Part shown: one piece after another, positions 42,282-50,800 of the stretch | How the letters are laid out: each line of letters starts with the position of its first letter | Position numbering within the stretch: position 1 is the first letter of the stretch | Origin: an uncultured Muribaculaceae bacterium | GTDB lineage: Bacteria > Bacteroidota > Bacteroidia > Bacteroidales > Muribaculaceae | Direction of reading: 5' to 3' | Assembly: GCA_910587075.1 (NCBI GenBank) | Contig: CAJUKE010000002.1 | Location: forward strand, 124,001-188,000 | Length of the DNA stretch: 64,000 bases | Notes under the pieces: generated by a model | Seen by the model: only the letters and a program-made list of their open reading frames with translations | Told to the model about the DNA's origin: nothing | The model's database searches: none | Translations under genes and position numbers: made by a program

Positions 42282-43775
42282 ATGGCATTCAATTTCATAT
42301 CGGCGCAGGAAGCCGCCGAGCACATCAAAAACGGCGACACCCTCGGTCTCTCCGGTTTTACCGCACCCGGTAACCCGAAGATCATTCTGGAAGCGGTGGC
42401 TGAGAAGGCCGCCAAGGAGCACGAGCAGGGACGCGAGTTCAAGGTGAACATTTTCACCGGCGCCTCGACCAACGATCACGTCGACGGCGTTCTGGCCCGC
42501 AACAACGCGATCAATATGCGCGCCCCCTACCAGAACACCCCCGACCTGCGCAAGCGTATCAACTCCCATGACGCGCACTACTTCGACCGCCATCTCTCGG
42601 AGATGGCCCAGGAGGTGCGCTACGGGTTCTACGGCGATATCGACTATGCCATCATCGAGGCGGCCGACGTTTCCGACAGCGGCGAGATTCTTCTCGGCTG
42701 TGGCGTGGGCAACATACCCACCTACGCCCCGATGGCCAAGAAAATCTTCATCGAGCTTAACGAGGAGCTCCCCAAGAGCCTCTACGGGATGCACGACATC
42801 TACAAGCCCCTTGACCCGCCCCGCCGCCGCGAAATACCCATCTACGCCCCCAACGACCGCATAGGCGCGCCGACCCTCAAGGTCGATCCGTCGAAAATCG
42901 TGGGCATCGTGCGCACCAAGGCGTTCGACGGCGTGAAGCCTTTCACCCAGCCCGACGAGGTGTCGAAGCGCATCGGCGCCAACGTGGTCAACTTCCTGGT
43001 TAGCGAGTACCGCAAGGGTCGCATTCCCAAGGAGTTCCTGCCGCTGCAGAGCGGTGTGGGCAACGTGGCCAACGCCGTGCTCAACTACCTCGGCGAGGAT
43101 AAGGAGCTCCCCAACTTCATGATGTACACCGAGGTGGTGCAGGACTCCGTGCTGGAACTGCTGCGCCTGGGCAAGTGCACCTTCGCTTCGACCTGCTCGA
43201 TGACCTTCTCCGACCAGGTTGAGAGCCAGCTTTTCGCCGACCTCGACTTCTTCCACGACAAAATCCTCCTCCGTCCGGCCGAAATATCGAACAACCCCGA
43301 GGTAATCCGCCGTCTGGGCGTGATCGCCATGAACACCGCGCTTGAGGCCGACATATTCGGCAACGTCAACTCGACCCACGTTCTTGGCACCCGCATGATG
43401 AACGGCATCGGCGGTTCCGGCGACTTCTGCCGCAACTCCTACATTTCGATTTTCTCCTGCCCGTCGATCACCAAGGAGGGCCTGATAAGCAACATCGTGC
43501 CCCAGGCGTCTCACGTCGACCACTCGGAGCACTCGGTCGACATCCTCATCACCGACCAGGGTATCGCCGACCTCCGCGGCAAGGATCCCGTGCAGCGCGC
43601 CCGCGAGATAATCGACAACTGCGCCCACCCGATGTACCGCGAACTCCTCAACGACTACCTCAAGATCGGCCGCGGCGGCCAGACCCCGCTGGTCACCGAC
43701 GCCGCGTTCGAGTTCCACCGCGCGTTCTCCAACCTCGGTGATATGCAGAAAGCCGACTTCTCGAAGTTCGCTTAA
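42282..43775 (+). CDS. acetyl-CoA hydrolase/transferase family protein (succinyl-CoA:acetate CoA-transferase type)
   Basis: The 497-residue protein belongs to the Cat1/ACH1/AarC family, which moves CoA between acyl groups, here probably from succinyl-CoA to acetate or the reverse. Features are GDTLGLSGFTAPGNPKI near the start, the Glu-containing MMYTEVVQD that should hold the catalytic Glu, and GIGGSGDFCRN. In fermenting Bacteroidales the enzyme serves succinate and propionate metabolism. ATG 42282 starts the fold; the longer frame begins in the promoter. A strong terminator follows. Confidence 0.9.
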   Translation: MAFNFISAQEAAEHIKNGDTLGLSGFTAPGNPKIILEAVAEKAAKEHEQGREFKVNIFTGASTNDHVDGVLARNNAINMRAPYQNTPDLRKRINSHDAHYFDRHLSEMAQEVRYGFYGDIDYAIIEAADVSDSGEILLGCGVGNIPTYAPMAKKIFIELNEELPKSLYGMHDIYKPLDPPRRREIPIYAPNDRIGAPTLKVDPSKIVGIVRTKAFDGVKPFTQPDEVSKRIGANVVNFLVSEYRKGRIPKEFLPLQSGVGNVANAVLNYLGEDKELPNFMMYTEVVQDSVLELLRLGKCTFASTCSMTFSDQVESQLFADLDFFHDKILLRPAEISNNPEVIRRLGVIAMNTALEADIFGNVNSTHVLGTRMMNGIGGSGDFCRNSYISIFSCPSITKEGLISNIVPQASHVDHSEHSVDILITDQGIADLRGKDPVQRAREIIDNCAHPMYRELLNDYLKIGRGGQTPLVTDAAFEFHRAFSNLGDMQKADFSKFA

Positions 43776-43810
43776 ACAGAACCGCGACTCCCCGACAGAT
43801 TACCGATACA

Positions 43811-43866
43811 AAGGTCGGAGGTCTCCCGCGATATGATGTCGCACGAGGTCTCCGGCCTTATTTTTG
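43811..43866 (+). terminator. intrinsic terminator of the CoA-transferase gene
   Basis: A stem of 15 pairs including three G-U pairs (AAGGTCGGAGGTCTC at 43811-43825 with GAGGTCTCCGGCCTT at 43845-43859) is followed by ATTTTTG. It lies 36 bp after the stop codon. Confidence 0.85.
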
Positions 43867-43905
43867 CGGAAAAAGACGGGGTTGGGAAAAGTCGGGGGCT
43901 GAAAT

Positions 43906-43937
43906 GTTGGAGATTACGGGGATTTTGCGTAACTTCG
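43906..43937 (+). promoter_or_regulatory. promoter of rplY
   Basis: GTTG (43906-43909), 20 bp, TAACTTCG (43930-43937), one base from the -7 consensus. The leader would be about 80 nt and AT-rich. Confidence 0.55.
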
Positions 43938-44023
43938 TGCCCGGAATCAACGATGGTTCCCCCAGTGTGATGGGAAAATAATTACACATTATTTTTGAGT
44001 AACACATTTAAAACTTACAGAAA

Positions 44024-44680
44024 ATGAAGACTTTCCAGCTCGCTGCCGAGCCTCGTACCGACCTCGGTAAGAAGGCAGCCAAGACCCTCCGTGCGGAAGG
44101 CAAGATCCCCGTGGTTCTCAACGGCGGTGAAATCGTGACCCTCCCCTTCACCGGCGCCCTCAAGCCCGGCGAAAAGCTCGTTGAAATCGAACACGGCCGC
44201 GGTATCATCACCACCGACCTCACCGTTACCAACGAGGCTGTGCGCAAGCTCATCTATACCCCCGACATCTTCGCTATCGAGCTCGCTCTCAACGGCGAGA
44301 AGAAGATGGCCGTGCTCCGCGAAGTGCAGTACCACCCCGTGAAGGACACCATCCTCCACATCGACCTCCTGGAGGTTACCGACAAGAAGCCCGTCGTTAT
44401 GTCGGTTCCCGTCAAGGTTGAAGGCCACGCCGAAGGTGTGAAGGCCGGTGGTAAGCTCACCCTCGCTATGAAGCGCATCAAGGTTAAGGCTCTCTACAAC
44501 GACATCCCCGAGCGTCTCGTGATCAACGTTGACAACCTCGGCCTCGGCAAGACCATGCAGGTCGGCGACCTCCACTTCGAAGGTCTCGAACTCGTTACTC
44601 CGAAGGAAGCAGTCGTTTGCGCCGTACAGCTCACCCGCGCCGCCCGCGGTGCCGCCGCAGCTGCCGCCGCAGGCAAGTAA
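44024..44680 (+). CDS. rplY: 50S ribosomal protein L25/general stress protein Ctc
   Basis: The 218-residue protein has the L25 5S-rRNA-binding domain (about 1-90, starting TFQLAAEPRTDLGKKAAKTLR) and the C-terminal TL5 beta domain (about 95-190) with an Ala/Gly-rich tail. It binds 5S rRNA in the large ribosomal subunit. It precedes pth, the common arrangement in bacteria, but a terminator separates the two. Confidence 0.96.
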   Translation: MKTFQLAAEPRTDLGKKAAKTLRAEGKIPVVLNGGEIVTLPFTGALKPGEKLVEIEHGRGIITTDLTVTNEAVRKLIYTPDIFAIELALNGEKKMAVLREVQYHPVKDTILHIDLLEVTDKKPVVMSVPVKVEGHAEGVKAGGKLTLAMKRIKVKALYNDIPERLVINVDNLGLGKTMQVGDLHFEGLELVTPKEAVVCAVQLTRAARGAAAAAAAGK

Positions 44681-44710
44681 GCTACCTCGCAGCAACGCTG
44701 ACAACGCTTT

Positions 44711-44760
44711 GAAGCGGCCTCGGGATGCCATAGCGCGCCCCGGTGCCGCTTCTCTTTTTG
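44711..44760 (+). terminator. intrinsic terminator after rplY
   Basis: GAAGCGGC plus CGGG pair with CCCG plus GCCGCTTC around a 2-nt bulge on each side, followed by TCTTTTT. It ends about 55 bp before pth, so pth may depend on partial read-through or an unseen promoter. Confidence 0.75.
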
Positions 44761-44814
44761 AGACTGTTTAAACGGTTTCTGATTTACTAAGTAGCTGTTT
44801 TTGCGAAAATTCCT

Positions 44815-45378
44815 ATGAAATACCTTATAGTCGGGCTTGGCAATATCGGAGCCGAGTATGCCGGAACCCGCCACAATATCGGTTTCCGCGTGGCCGACGC
44901 GCTCGCCGAGGCCCGCGGGCTGCAATTCTCGACCGAACGCTACGGCGACGTGGCCCGCGGACGCTTGAAGAACAAGCAGATCGTGATACTCAAACCCTCG
45001 ACCTATATGAACCTCAGCGGCAACGCAGTGCGTTACTGGAAGGAGAAGGAGGGTATCGAGATGGAGCACATCCTCGTGGTGGTCGACGACATAGCCCTCC
45101 CTTTCGGCGCGATACGTATGAAGCCGTCGGGGAGCGACGCCGGGCACAACGGACTGAAGAACATCGCCCAGATGCTCGGCTCGCAGGCCTACCCGCGGCT
45201 CCGCTTCGGCATAGGCGACAACTATCCGCGCGGTTGCCAGATTGATTACGTTCTCGGCCAGTTCACCCCCGAGGAGCGCCAGGAGCTCCCTGCGAGGGTC
45301 GAGGTGGCTGTCGACGCCGTGCAGACGTTCGTGCTCGCCGGGCTCCAGCACGCGATGTGTGACTTCAACAATAAGTAA
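44815..45378 (+). CDS. pth: peptidyl-tRNA hydrolase
   Basis: Pth frees tRNA from peptidyl-tRNA released by stalled ribosomes. The 187-residue protein has GLGNIGAEYAGTRHNIGF with the catalytic His20, STYMNLSGNAV, VVVDDIALPFG and GSDAGHNGLKNI. It is followed after 6 bp by the S4-domain gene, so the two are an operon. Confidence 0.97.
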   Translation: MKYLIVGLGNIGAEYAGTRHNIGFRVADALAEARGLQFSTERYGDVARGRLKNKQIVILKPSTYMNLSGNAVRYWKEKEGIEMEHILVVVDDIALPFGAIRMKPSGSDAGHNGLKNIAQMLGSQAYPRLRFGIGDNYPRGCQIDYVLGQFTPEERQELPARVEVAVDAVQTFVLAGLQHAMCDFNNK

Positions 45379-45384
45379 CCCCTT

Positions 45385-45867
45385 ATGAAAACGGAAGTTA
45401 GAATAGACAAGTGGCTCTGGGCGATGAGAGTGTTCAAGACGCGCACCGTGGCCACTGACTCATGCAAGAAGGGGCGCGTGACGCTCCGCACGCCGGGTGG
45501 CGACGTTGTGGCCAAGCCATCGCGCATGATCAAGGTGGGCGATGTTATCGGTGTGCGCAAGCCCCCGGTTACCTATTCGTTCCGCGTCAAGGCGCTCACC
45601 GAGAACCGCCTCGGAGCGAAGTTGGTGCCGGAATATATGGAGAACATCACCCCCAAGGAGCAGTACGACCTTCTCGACGTGATACGCATCAGCGGCTTCA
45701 TCGACCGCCGCAAGGGGCTCGGACGCCCGACGAAGCGCGAGGGGCGCGACCTGGCCCGCTTTACCGGCGAGATGTATGCCGAGATGCCCGACGATGCCGA
45801 CGATCCGTTTTTCGTCGATTCGGACCCCTACGATTTGGACTTCGACGAGGAGGACTTCGACGAGTAA
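45385..45867 (+). CDS. S4-domain RNA-binding protein (HslR/Hsp15 type)
   Basis: The 160-residue protein starts with an S4 domain (RIDKWLWAMRVFKTRTVATDSCKKGRV, about 5-65), as in Hsp15, which binds stalled 50S subunits carrying peptidyl-tRNA. Coupling to pth fits that job. The C-terminal 30 residues are strongly acidic (Asp/Glu-rich, DDADDPFF to FDEEDFDE), a feature I see as an addition to the family. Confidence 0.9.
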   Translation: MKTEVRIDKWLWAMRVFKTRTVATDSCKKGRVTLRTPGGDVVAKPSRMIKVGDVIGVRKPPVTYSFRVKALTENRLGAKLVPEYMENITPKEQYDLLDVIRISGFIDRRKGLGRPTKREGRDLARFTGEMYAEMPDDADDPFFVDSDPYDLDFDEEDFDE

Positions 45868-45874
45868 GAAACAG

Positions 45875-45934
45875 TGAAGTCAAGATGACTTCAGTTTCTA
45901 AGACTTCGCACGCGCCGCGGCGCGTGTGATTTTG
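45875..45934 (+). terminator. two hairpins ending the pth operon
   Basis: A perfect TGAAGTCA/TGACTTCA stem (45875-45893) lies 8 bp after the stop codon. It is followed by CACGCGCC/GGCGCGTG (45909-45926) and TGATTTTG. The second is a good intrinsic terminator. Confidence 0.75.
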
Positions 45935-45996
45935 TTATTGCCGTTCGGAAAATATTTCGTAAATTGCGCCCATAATATTGTTAACAATCAATCGAA

Positions 45997-46470
45997 ATGA
46001 AGAAATTAATCACTGTTTTCAGTCTTCTGCTCGCTCTCGCCGTGGCAGCTCCCGAAATTTCGGCTCAGGACAACGCCGCCGCTCCCGCCACCGAGGCTCC
46101 CGCTAAGAAGAAGGAGAAAAAGAAAGTGCGCCCCATCGAGGAAATCGTGGCCGAGATGGCGGCAAAATGCCCCGATAAAGAGGCCGACGGCTCCGTGCTC
46201 GAAACCGTCATGATCGTGGAGAACAATGTGTTTATGAAGACCCGTCTCCCGATTCCCGCCGAGGGTATAGGGCAGCTCAACCAGCACGCCGCCGAGATGA
46301 AGCCTATGTTCATCTCGCAGATGGCAGCGGCCAACGACCCCGAGACCCGCGAGTTCTTCAAGGCGCTCCGCAAGTCGGGCAAAGGCTTCACTTTCATCAT
46401 CGGCCCGCTTGAAGGCGACGACACCGTGACCCTCACCTACACCCCCGAGGAAATCAAGGCCGCCCGCTAA
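45997..46470 (+). CDS. small secreted protein of unknown function
   Basis: The 157-residue protein has a signal peptide (MKKLITVFSLLLALAV to SAQ) followed by an Ala/Pro/Lys-rich, KKKEKKK-containing linker, then a compact segment (about 55-157) with LEPVMIVENNVFM-like strands and an acidic end. I recognise no family. Between two terminators it forms a unit of its own, with a weak -7-like TAAATTGC at 45960-45967. Confidence 0.65.
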   Translation: MKKLITVFSLLLALAVAAPEISAQDNAAAPATEAPAKKKEKKKVRPIEEIVAEMAAKCPDKEADGSVLETVMIVENNVFMKTRLPIPAEGIGQLNQHAAEMKPMFISQMAAANDPETREFFKALRKSGKGFTFIIGPLEGDDTVTLTYTPEEIKAAR

Positions 46471-46491
46471 ACGTAATCATATACAAATACA

Positions 46492-46530
46492 ACAAGGCGC
46501 TGTGTCAGAAAGCATGACACAGCGCCTTGT
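46492..46530. terminator. strong bidirectional terminator between convergent genes
   Basis: A perfect 16-bp stem (ACAAGGCGCTGTGTCA with TGACACAGCGCCTTGT, 7-nt loop) lies between the secreted protein gene and the M3 peptidase gene, both reading toward it. Confidence 0.9.
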
Positions 46531-46547
46531 CGTTTATTATCGCTCGG

Positions 46548-48698
46548 TTAGTCTTTGGCGGGGGTGAGGTTCTTGGGGGCGGGGGCGGGGATGATGCCGT
46601 CGCGTATCAGGAGGGCGTCGATGGTGGGATCCTGGCCGCGGAAGCGCTTGTAGAGTACGGAGGGGTTCTCCGTGCCGCCGCGCTCAAGCACGTTGGTGCG
46701 GAAGGAGTCCGCGGTGGCGCGGTCGAAGATTCCGTTCTCCTTGAACTTGGCGAAAGCGTCGGCGTCGAGCACCTCGGCCCATTTATATGAATAATATCCG
46801 GCAGCGTAGCCTCCGGCGAAGATGTGACTGAACTGGGGGGAGTGGAGCGAGCCTTCAACATCGGGGAAGATGCGTACCTGCTCAATGGCGGCGCTTTCAA
46901 AGGCGGCGGGGTCGTCGACCGGGGCGGTGATGGTGTGCCATGCCATGTCGGCGTAGCCGAAGCCGAGCTGGCGCATGCAGGCGTAGGCGGCGCCGAACTG
47001 CGATGACTTCACGATTTTTTCAACGAGGTTTGCGGGAATCTTCTCGCCGGTCTGGTAATGCTTGGCGAAGGAGTCGAGGAAGAGCTGCTCGGTGAGGTAG
47101 TTCTCGTTGAACTGCGAGGGGAGCTCCACGAAGTCGCGGTATACGCTTGTGCCGGAGAGCGAGCCGTAGGTGCAGCGGGTCAGCAGGCCGTGGAGGGCGT
47201 GCCCGAACTCGTGGAGGAAGGTCTCGACCTCGTAAGGGGTGAGGAGCGAGGGCTTGTCGGCGGTGGGCTTGGTGAAGTTCATCACGATCGAGACGTGGGG
47301 ACGCTCGTCAACACCCTGCTCGTTGATCGACTGGCCTTTGAATTCGGTCATCCACGCGCCGGGGCGCTTCGAGGCGCGGGGGAAGAAGTCGGTGTAAATC
47401 ACGCCGATGAAGTTGCCTTTGTCGTCGGTCACGTCGAAAGCCTTAACGTCGGGGTGGTAAGGCTGGATGGAGTCGTTCTGGGTGAACTGGAGGCCGTAGA
47501 GCTTTGTAGCCAGGCCGAACACGCCGTTGATCACGTTGTCAAGCTCGAAGTAGGGGCGGAGCTCCTCCTCGTCGAACGCGTAGCGGGCGTTCTTGAGCTT
47601 GTTGGCCCAGTAGCTGTAGTCCCAGGCGTTGATGGTTACGGGCTTCCCTTCGGCCTGCGAGGCAAATTCGGTAAGCTCTGCCATCTCCTTGTCGAGCGCG
47701 GGGCGGTAGGCGTCGCGCAGCTGGTCGAGCAGTTTGTACACGCTCTCGGGGTTCTGTGCCATTGTGCGGCGCAGCGAGTGCTCGGCGTAGGTTTTCGCAC
47801 CGAGGAGGTTGGCTATTTTAAGGCGCAGCTCGGAGATGCGCTTGATGTTCTCCATATTGGAGAATTCTCCCTTGGTGTTGCGGCCGGTGTAGAGGCGGTA
47901 GAAGCGCTCGCGGAGGTCGGGGCGCTCGCTGTACTTCATAAACGCCATATAGGTAGGCTGGGCGAGGGTGAAGAGGAACTCACCCTTGCGACCCTTCTGC
48001 TCGGCAAGCTGGGCGGCCTCGGTCACAACCCCTTCGGGGAGCCCGGCGAGGTCGTCGGAGGTCAGCCATATTTCGTAGGTGTTGAGCTCCTTGAGCACGT
48101 TCTGGCCGAACTTGGTGGTCAGCTCGGAGAGCTCGGAGCTGAGTTTGCGGTATTCCTCTCGGTCGGCTCCTTCGAGGTTCGCGCCGGAGAGGGCGAAGCT
48201 GTCGTAAGTCTTCTGGAGGAGGGTCTGCTGCTCGGGGGTGAGCTTGAGGGCGCCGCGGCCATCATAAACGGCCTTTACGCGCTTCCAGAGATCCTGGTTG
48301 AGGATGATCGAGGTGGAGTAGTCGGAGAGCTTGGGGGTGACGCGCATCGAAATCTCCATCATCTCGTCGTCGGAGTCGGCTTCGAGGAGGTTGTAGAAGA
48401 TGTTGAGCACGCGGTCGAGGTCCTTGCCCGAGCGGTCAAGCGCCACGATGGTGTTCTCGAAGGTCGGGGCTTCGGGGTTTGTCGCAATAGCCTGGATTTC
48501 CTTGCGTGCCAGGTCGATACCGCGGTCGATGGCCGGCTCGTAGTCGGCATTGGTGATGTTGGCGAACGGAGCCGTGCCGTGTACGGTTTCAGTGAACGGC
48601 TTGGCGAACACCGCCCCCGGGGCGGAGGCCGCCTGCATAGGCGTTGTCTGTGTCATAAGTGCGATGGCGGCAGTAAGCGCCGGAATTACTTTTTTCAT
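46548..48698 (-). CDS. dcp: M3-family metallopeptidase (peptidyl-dipeptidase Dcp type)
   Basis: The 716-residue enzyme has the zinc motif HEFGH at about 496-500 within TFLHEFGHALHGLL and the family segments GTSVYRDFVELPSQFNENY. Dcp removes dipeptides from the C-terminus of oligopeptides. A signal peptide (MKKVIPALTAAIALMTQ) suggests a periplasmic location, unlike the cytoplasmic E. coli enzyme. ATG 48698 is chosen since it begins this signal and follows a perfect promoter; the longer frame starts inside the leader. Confidence 0.94.
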   Translation of the reverse strand: MKKVIPALTAAIALMTQTTPMQAASAPGAVFAKPFTETVHGTAPFANITNADYEPAIDRGIDLARKEIQAIATNPEAPTFENTIVALDRSGKDLDRVLNIFYNLLEADSDDEMMEISMRVTPKLSDYSTSIILNQDLWKRVKAVYDGRGALKLTPEQQTLLQKTYDSFALSGANLEGADREEYRKLSSELSELTTKFGQNVLKELNTYEIWLTSDDLAGLPEGVVTEAAQLAEQKGRKGEFLFTLAQPTYMAFMKYSERPDLRERFYRLYTGRNTKGEFSNMENIKRISELRLKIANLLGAKTYAEHSLRRTMAQNPESVYKLLDQLRDAYRPALDKEMAELTEFASQAEGKPVTINAWDYSYWANKLKNARYAFDEEELRPYFELDNVINGVFGLATKLYGLQFTQNDSIQPYHPDVKAFDVTDDKGNFIGVIYTDFFPRASKRPGAWMTEFKGQSINEQGVDERPHVSIVMNFTKPTADKPSLLTPYEVETFLHEFGHALHGLLTRCTYGSLSGTSVYRDFVELPSQFNENYLTEQLFLDSFAKHYQTGEKIPANLVEKIVKSSQFGAAYACMRQLGFGYADMAWHTITAPVDDPAAFESAAIEQVRIFPDVEGSLHSPQFSHIFAGGYAAGYYSYKWAEVLDADAFAKFKENGIFDRATADSFRTNVLERGGTENPSVLYKRFRGQDPTIDALLIRDGIIPAPAPKNLTPAKD

Positions 48699-48716
48699 AT
48701 AATGTAGTTGGTTATA

Positions 48717-48748
48717 CAAAGTTACGCGTTTGGCGCCCGATATTCAAA
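48717..48748 (-). promoter_or_regulatory. promoter of dcp
   Basis: On the minus strand TTTG (48745-48748), 20 bp, TAACTTTG (48717-48724), a full consensus match. The leader would be only about 12-15 nt. Confidence 0.75.
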
Positions 48749-48773
48749 CTAATAGTGGTGAAATAATGCAAAA

Positions 48774-49145
48774 TTACTTCATAAACACGAGGTATACGGC
48801 GCCGATGAGCAGCAGCATCGCGGCGAAGTGGTTCCACCGCAGCTGGAAGTCGTTGAAGGCTATCACGCTGAATATCACGAATACCACCAGCGTGATTACC
48901 TCTTGCATGACTTTGAGCTGCATGAGCGAGAACGGGCCTCCGTTACCCTCGAAGCCGAGCCGGTTGGCGGGCACCTGGAAGCAGTATTCAATCAGCGCTA
49001 TCCCCCAGGATACGAGGATGATGACGAACACGGGCCAGTTGGCCGACACGCCCGTGCTCTGGAGCTTGAGGTGGCCGTACCAGGCCACGGTCATAAAAAT
49101 ATTGGCCACAACGAGCAGCCCTATGGTGAGTAGTGCCGGATTCAT
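48774..49145 (-). CDS. DUF486/DMT-family small membrane protein
   Basis: The 123-residue protein has four membrane helices (about 4-22, 38-54, 82-100 and 105-120) with the DUF486 segment ALIEYCFQVPANRLG. The family is distantly related to drug/metabolite transporters; its substrate is not known. ATG 49145 is used rather than the GTG before it. It lies 21 bp after the Ntn-hydrolase gene on the same strand and probably shares its transcript. Confidence 0.88.
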   Translation of the reverse strand: MNPALLTIGLLVVANIFMTVAWYGHLKLQSTGVSANWPVFVIILVSWGIALIEYCFQVPANRLGFEGNGGPFSLMQLKVMQEVITLVVFVIFSVIAFNDFQLRWNHFAAMLLLIGAVYLVFMK

Positions 49146-49166
49146 CACTGAGATAAAACTTGGTTG

Positions 49167-50246
49167 TTATTTCTTTGGAGCCTGCGGGTGGCGCGAGCGG
49201 TATTGGGCGAGCGCGTCGCGGCGGCAGGCGTCGATGTGTTTCCTTATGAACGCGAGGTTGAAGCGTCGCTGTTTGCCGCTGCCGGATACGGCTTTGGATT
49301 TAAGGGAGTTGGCGCGGTCGCACTGGGGCGAGCGCCCGTTTCCGTCATCGAGCAGCGGGAGCGCTATGGAGTCGAGAGTGGCCGGGAGCACGCTCGACAG
49401 GGTGGGGAAGCCTATGGCGGTCCACATCACTATGCCCCGCCCCGGATCCTCGCCGGGGAGCGGACCCTCGATGACCACGGAGGCGCAGGAACTCCCACGG
49501 GCGATGCACTTTCCGCGGTCGGGAGCCGAAGCGTTCCCCCGTGCGAAGGGGTCGGAACCCGTTGGGAGGCGGAACGAGCGCGAAAGGGTCTCGGTAAAGT
49601 GCCACGGGGCGAGTTTCCCGCTGGCGGTAATGGTGTCTATTATGTACCGCTCGTTGTCGTAGCGTTCGACTCCGAGGCGGTTCGCGGTGCCTCCCGACAT
49701 CGAGTAGTTGGTGCGCAGAATCATGCCGTCGGGGGCTTCGGCCAGGTCGAAGCGCGTGAAGCCATTGTCGTCAGTTTCGAAGAACGCGCCGTTGCCCGCG
49801 GCATCGACTACTCCGAAATTTGCCTGTACCCCCATCGGGCGGGGGAGCGAGCGCAGAAGCGAGTCGAAATCCTCGATCGAGCGGCAAACACCCAAGGCGC
49901 GGCTCATCACGAACCCCTCGCGGTCCTTCAGCCGGGCGGTGTCGGGTGCGAGGTTGTAGCTCGCGGTGTTCATCACGGCGAAGCCCGTCGAGTTGAACCC
50001 GATCCAGGCCTCGCGGCGGTCGCGGTCCTCAGCGTTGAACAGTGCGACGAAGGCGAGGGTTGAGTCGGTGGCCTCCACGCGGTCGACAACGTTGTGCGGA
50101 TGGCCCGAGTCGCGGTGCTTCCACAGCATCCAGCGCCCTGTGGCCGAGGCTTCGGCTCCCACGAGGGCCGAAGTGCAAGCCCAACCACCGGCGGCGACCA
50201 TGGCCGCGCACGCTGTCGCGAGCCACTTCTTTGACACTTCTCTCAT
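49167..50246 (-). CDS. exported C45-like Ntn-hydrolase (acyl-CoA:6-APA acyltransferase/choloylglycine hydrolase-like)
   Basis: The 359-residue protein has an N-terminal signal-like helix followed by ACTSALVGA; the Cys (about 24) should become the N-terminal nucleophile after cleavage. The following RWMLWKHRDSGH holds the Arg/Asp typical of Ntn amidohydrolases, and GFNSTGFAVMNTASYN and RTNYS are the usual core segments. Substrates in this class are amide bonds of bile acids, penicillins or N-acyl compounds; which one applies here is unknown. The ATG at 50246 is preferred, as 50255 would be at the promoter. Confidence 0.82.
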   Translation of the reverse strand: MREVSKKWLATACAAMVAAGGWACTSALVGAEASATGRWMLWKHRDSGHPHNVVDRVEATDSTLAFVALFNAEDRDRREAWIGFNSTGFAVMNTASYNLAPDTARLKDREGFVMSRALGVCRSIEDFDSLLRSLPRPMGVQANFGVVDAAGNGAFFETDDNGFTRFDLAEAPDGMILRTNYSMSGGTANRLGVERYDNERYIIDTITASGKLAPWHFTETLSRSFRLPTGSDPFARGNASAPDRGKCIARGSSCASVVIEGPLPGEDPGRGIVMWTAIGFPTLSSVLPATLDSIALPLLDDGNGRSPQCDRANSLKSKAVSGSGKQRRFNLAFIRKHIDACRRDALAQYRSRHPQAPKK

Positions 50247-50263
50247 TATACGCATATTCGGTG

Positions 50264-50271
50264 CAAAATTA
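50264..50271 (-). promoter_or_regulatory. -7 promoter box of the Ntn-hydrolase gene
   Basis: On the minus strand TAATTTTG, a perfect -7 box. Transcription would start near 50257, giving a leader of about 11 nt to ATG 50246. Confidence 0.5.
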
Positions 50272-50281
50272 CTAATTTTGT

Positions 50282-50312
50282 TTTGAAGATTCCCCGAAAA
50301 CCCCTAACTTTG
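50282..50312 (+). promoter_or_regulatory. promoter of the thioesterase-dprA operon
   Basis: TTTG (50282-50285), 19 bp, TAACTTTG (50305-50312), a full consensus match. The leader would be about 50 nt. It is divergent from the Ntn-hydrolase promoter. Confidence 0.8.
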
Positions 50313-50368
50313 GTTTTATCAACAACACAAGATACAACATTACAAACATCTGAGCATAATACCGCCAT

Positions 50369-50800
50369 ATGACCCGGGAAACCCGATACACGTTTGAACT
50401 GCCTATGAAGGTGCGCGACTACGAGGTTGACTCGCAGGGGATTGTCAATAACGCCAACTATCTGCACTACCTTGAGCACACCCGCCACGAGTTCTGCGAG
50501 AGCCGCGGGGTGAGCTTCCGCGACATGCAGCGCCGCAGGGTCGATCCCGTGGTGAGCAAGATTGAGATTTCCTATCTGCGCCCCCTGCGCCTGGCCGAAA
50601 GGATGACGAGCTGCCTCTGGCTCGAACGCCGCGGCGCGAGGTTCATCTTCCACCAGGATATTTTCAACGAGGCGGGGCAGCAGGTGGTGAAGGCCCTTGT
50701 GACCATAGTGTCGACCTCCAACGGGCGCCTGAGTCGCGGCGAGGAGCTTGCCGAGGCCTTCGCCGGGTCGATCACGACAACTGAAACACCCTCCAAATGA
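50369..50800 (+). CDS. acyl-CoA thioesterase, YbgC-like hotdog protein
   Basis: The 143-residue single-hotdog protein has the segment YEVDSQGIVNNANYLHYLEHTRHEF, where the Asp sits at the usual catalytic place of 4-hydroxybenzoyl-CoA thioesterase/YbgC enzymes. It should hydrolyse acyl-CoA or acyl-ACP thioesters in the cytoplasm. Its stop overlaps the dprA start by 4 nt (ATGA). Confidence 0.9.
   Translation: MTRETRYTFELPMKVRDYEVDSQGIVNNANYLHYLEHTRHEFCESRGVSFRDMQRRRVDPVVSKIEISYLRPLRLAERMTSCLWLERRGARFIFHQDIFNEAGQQVVKALVTIVSTSNGRLSRGEELAEAFAGSITTTETPSK

Noticed and set aside
42192..43718. 508-codon minus-strand frame opposite the CoA-transferase
   Set aside because: Antisense of a well-supported gene with a perfect promoter; its product is His/Val/Gly-rich noise.
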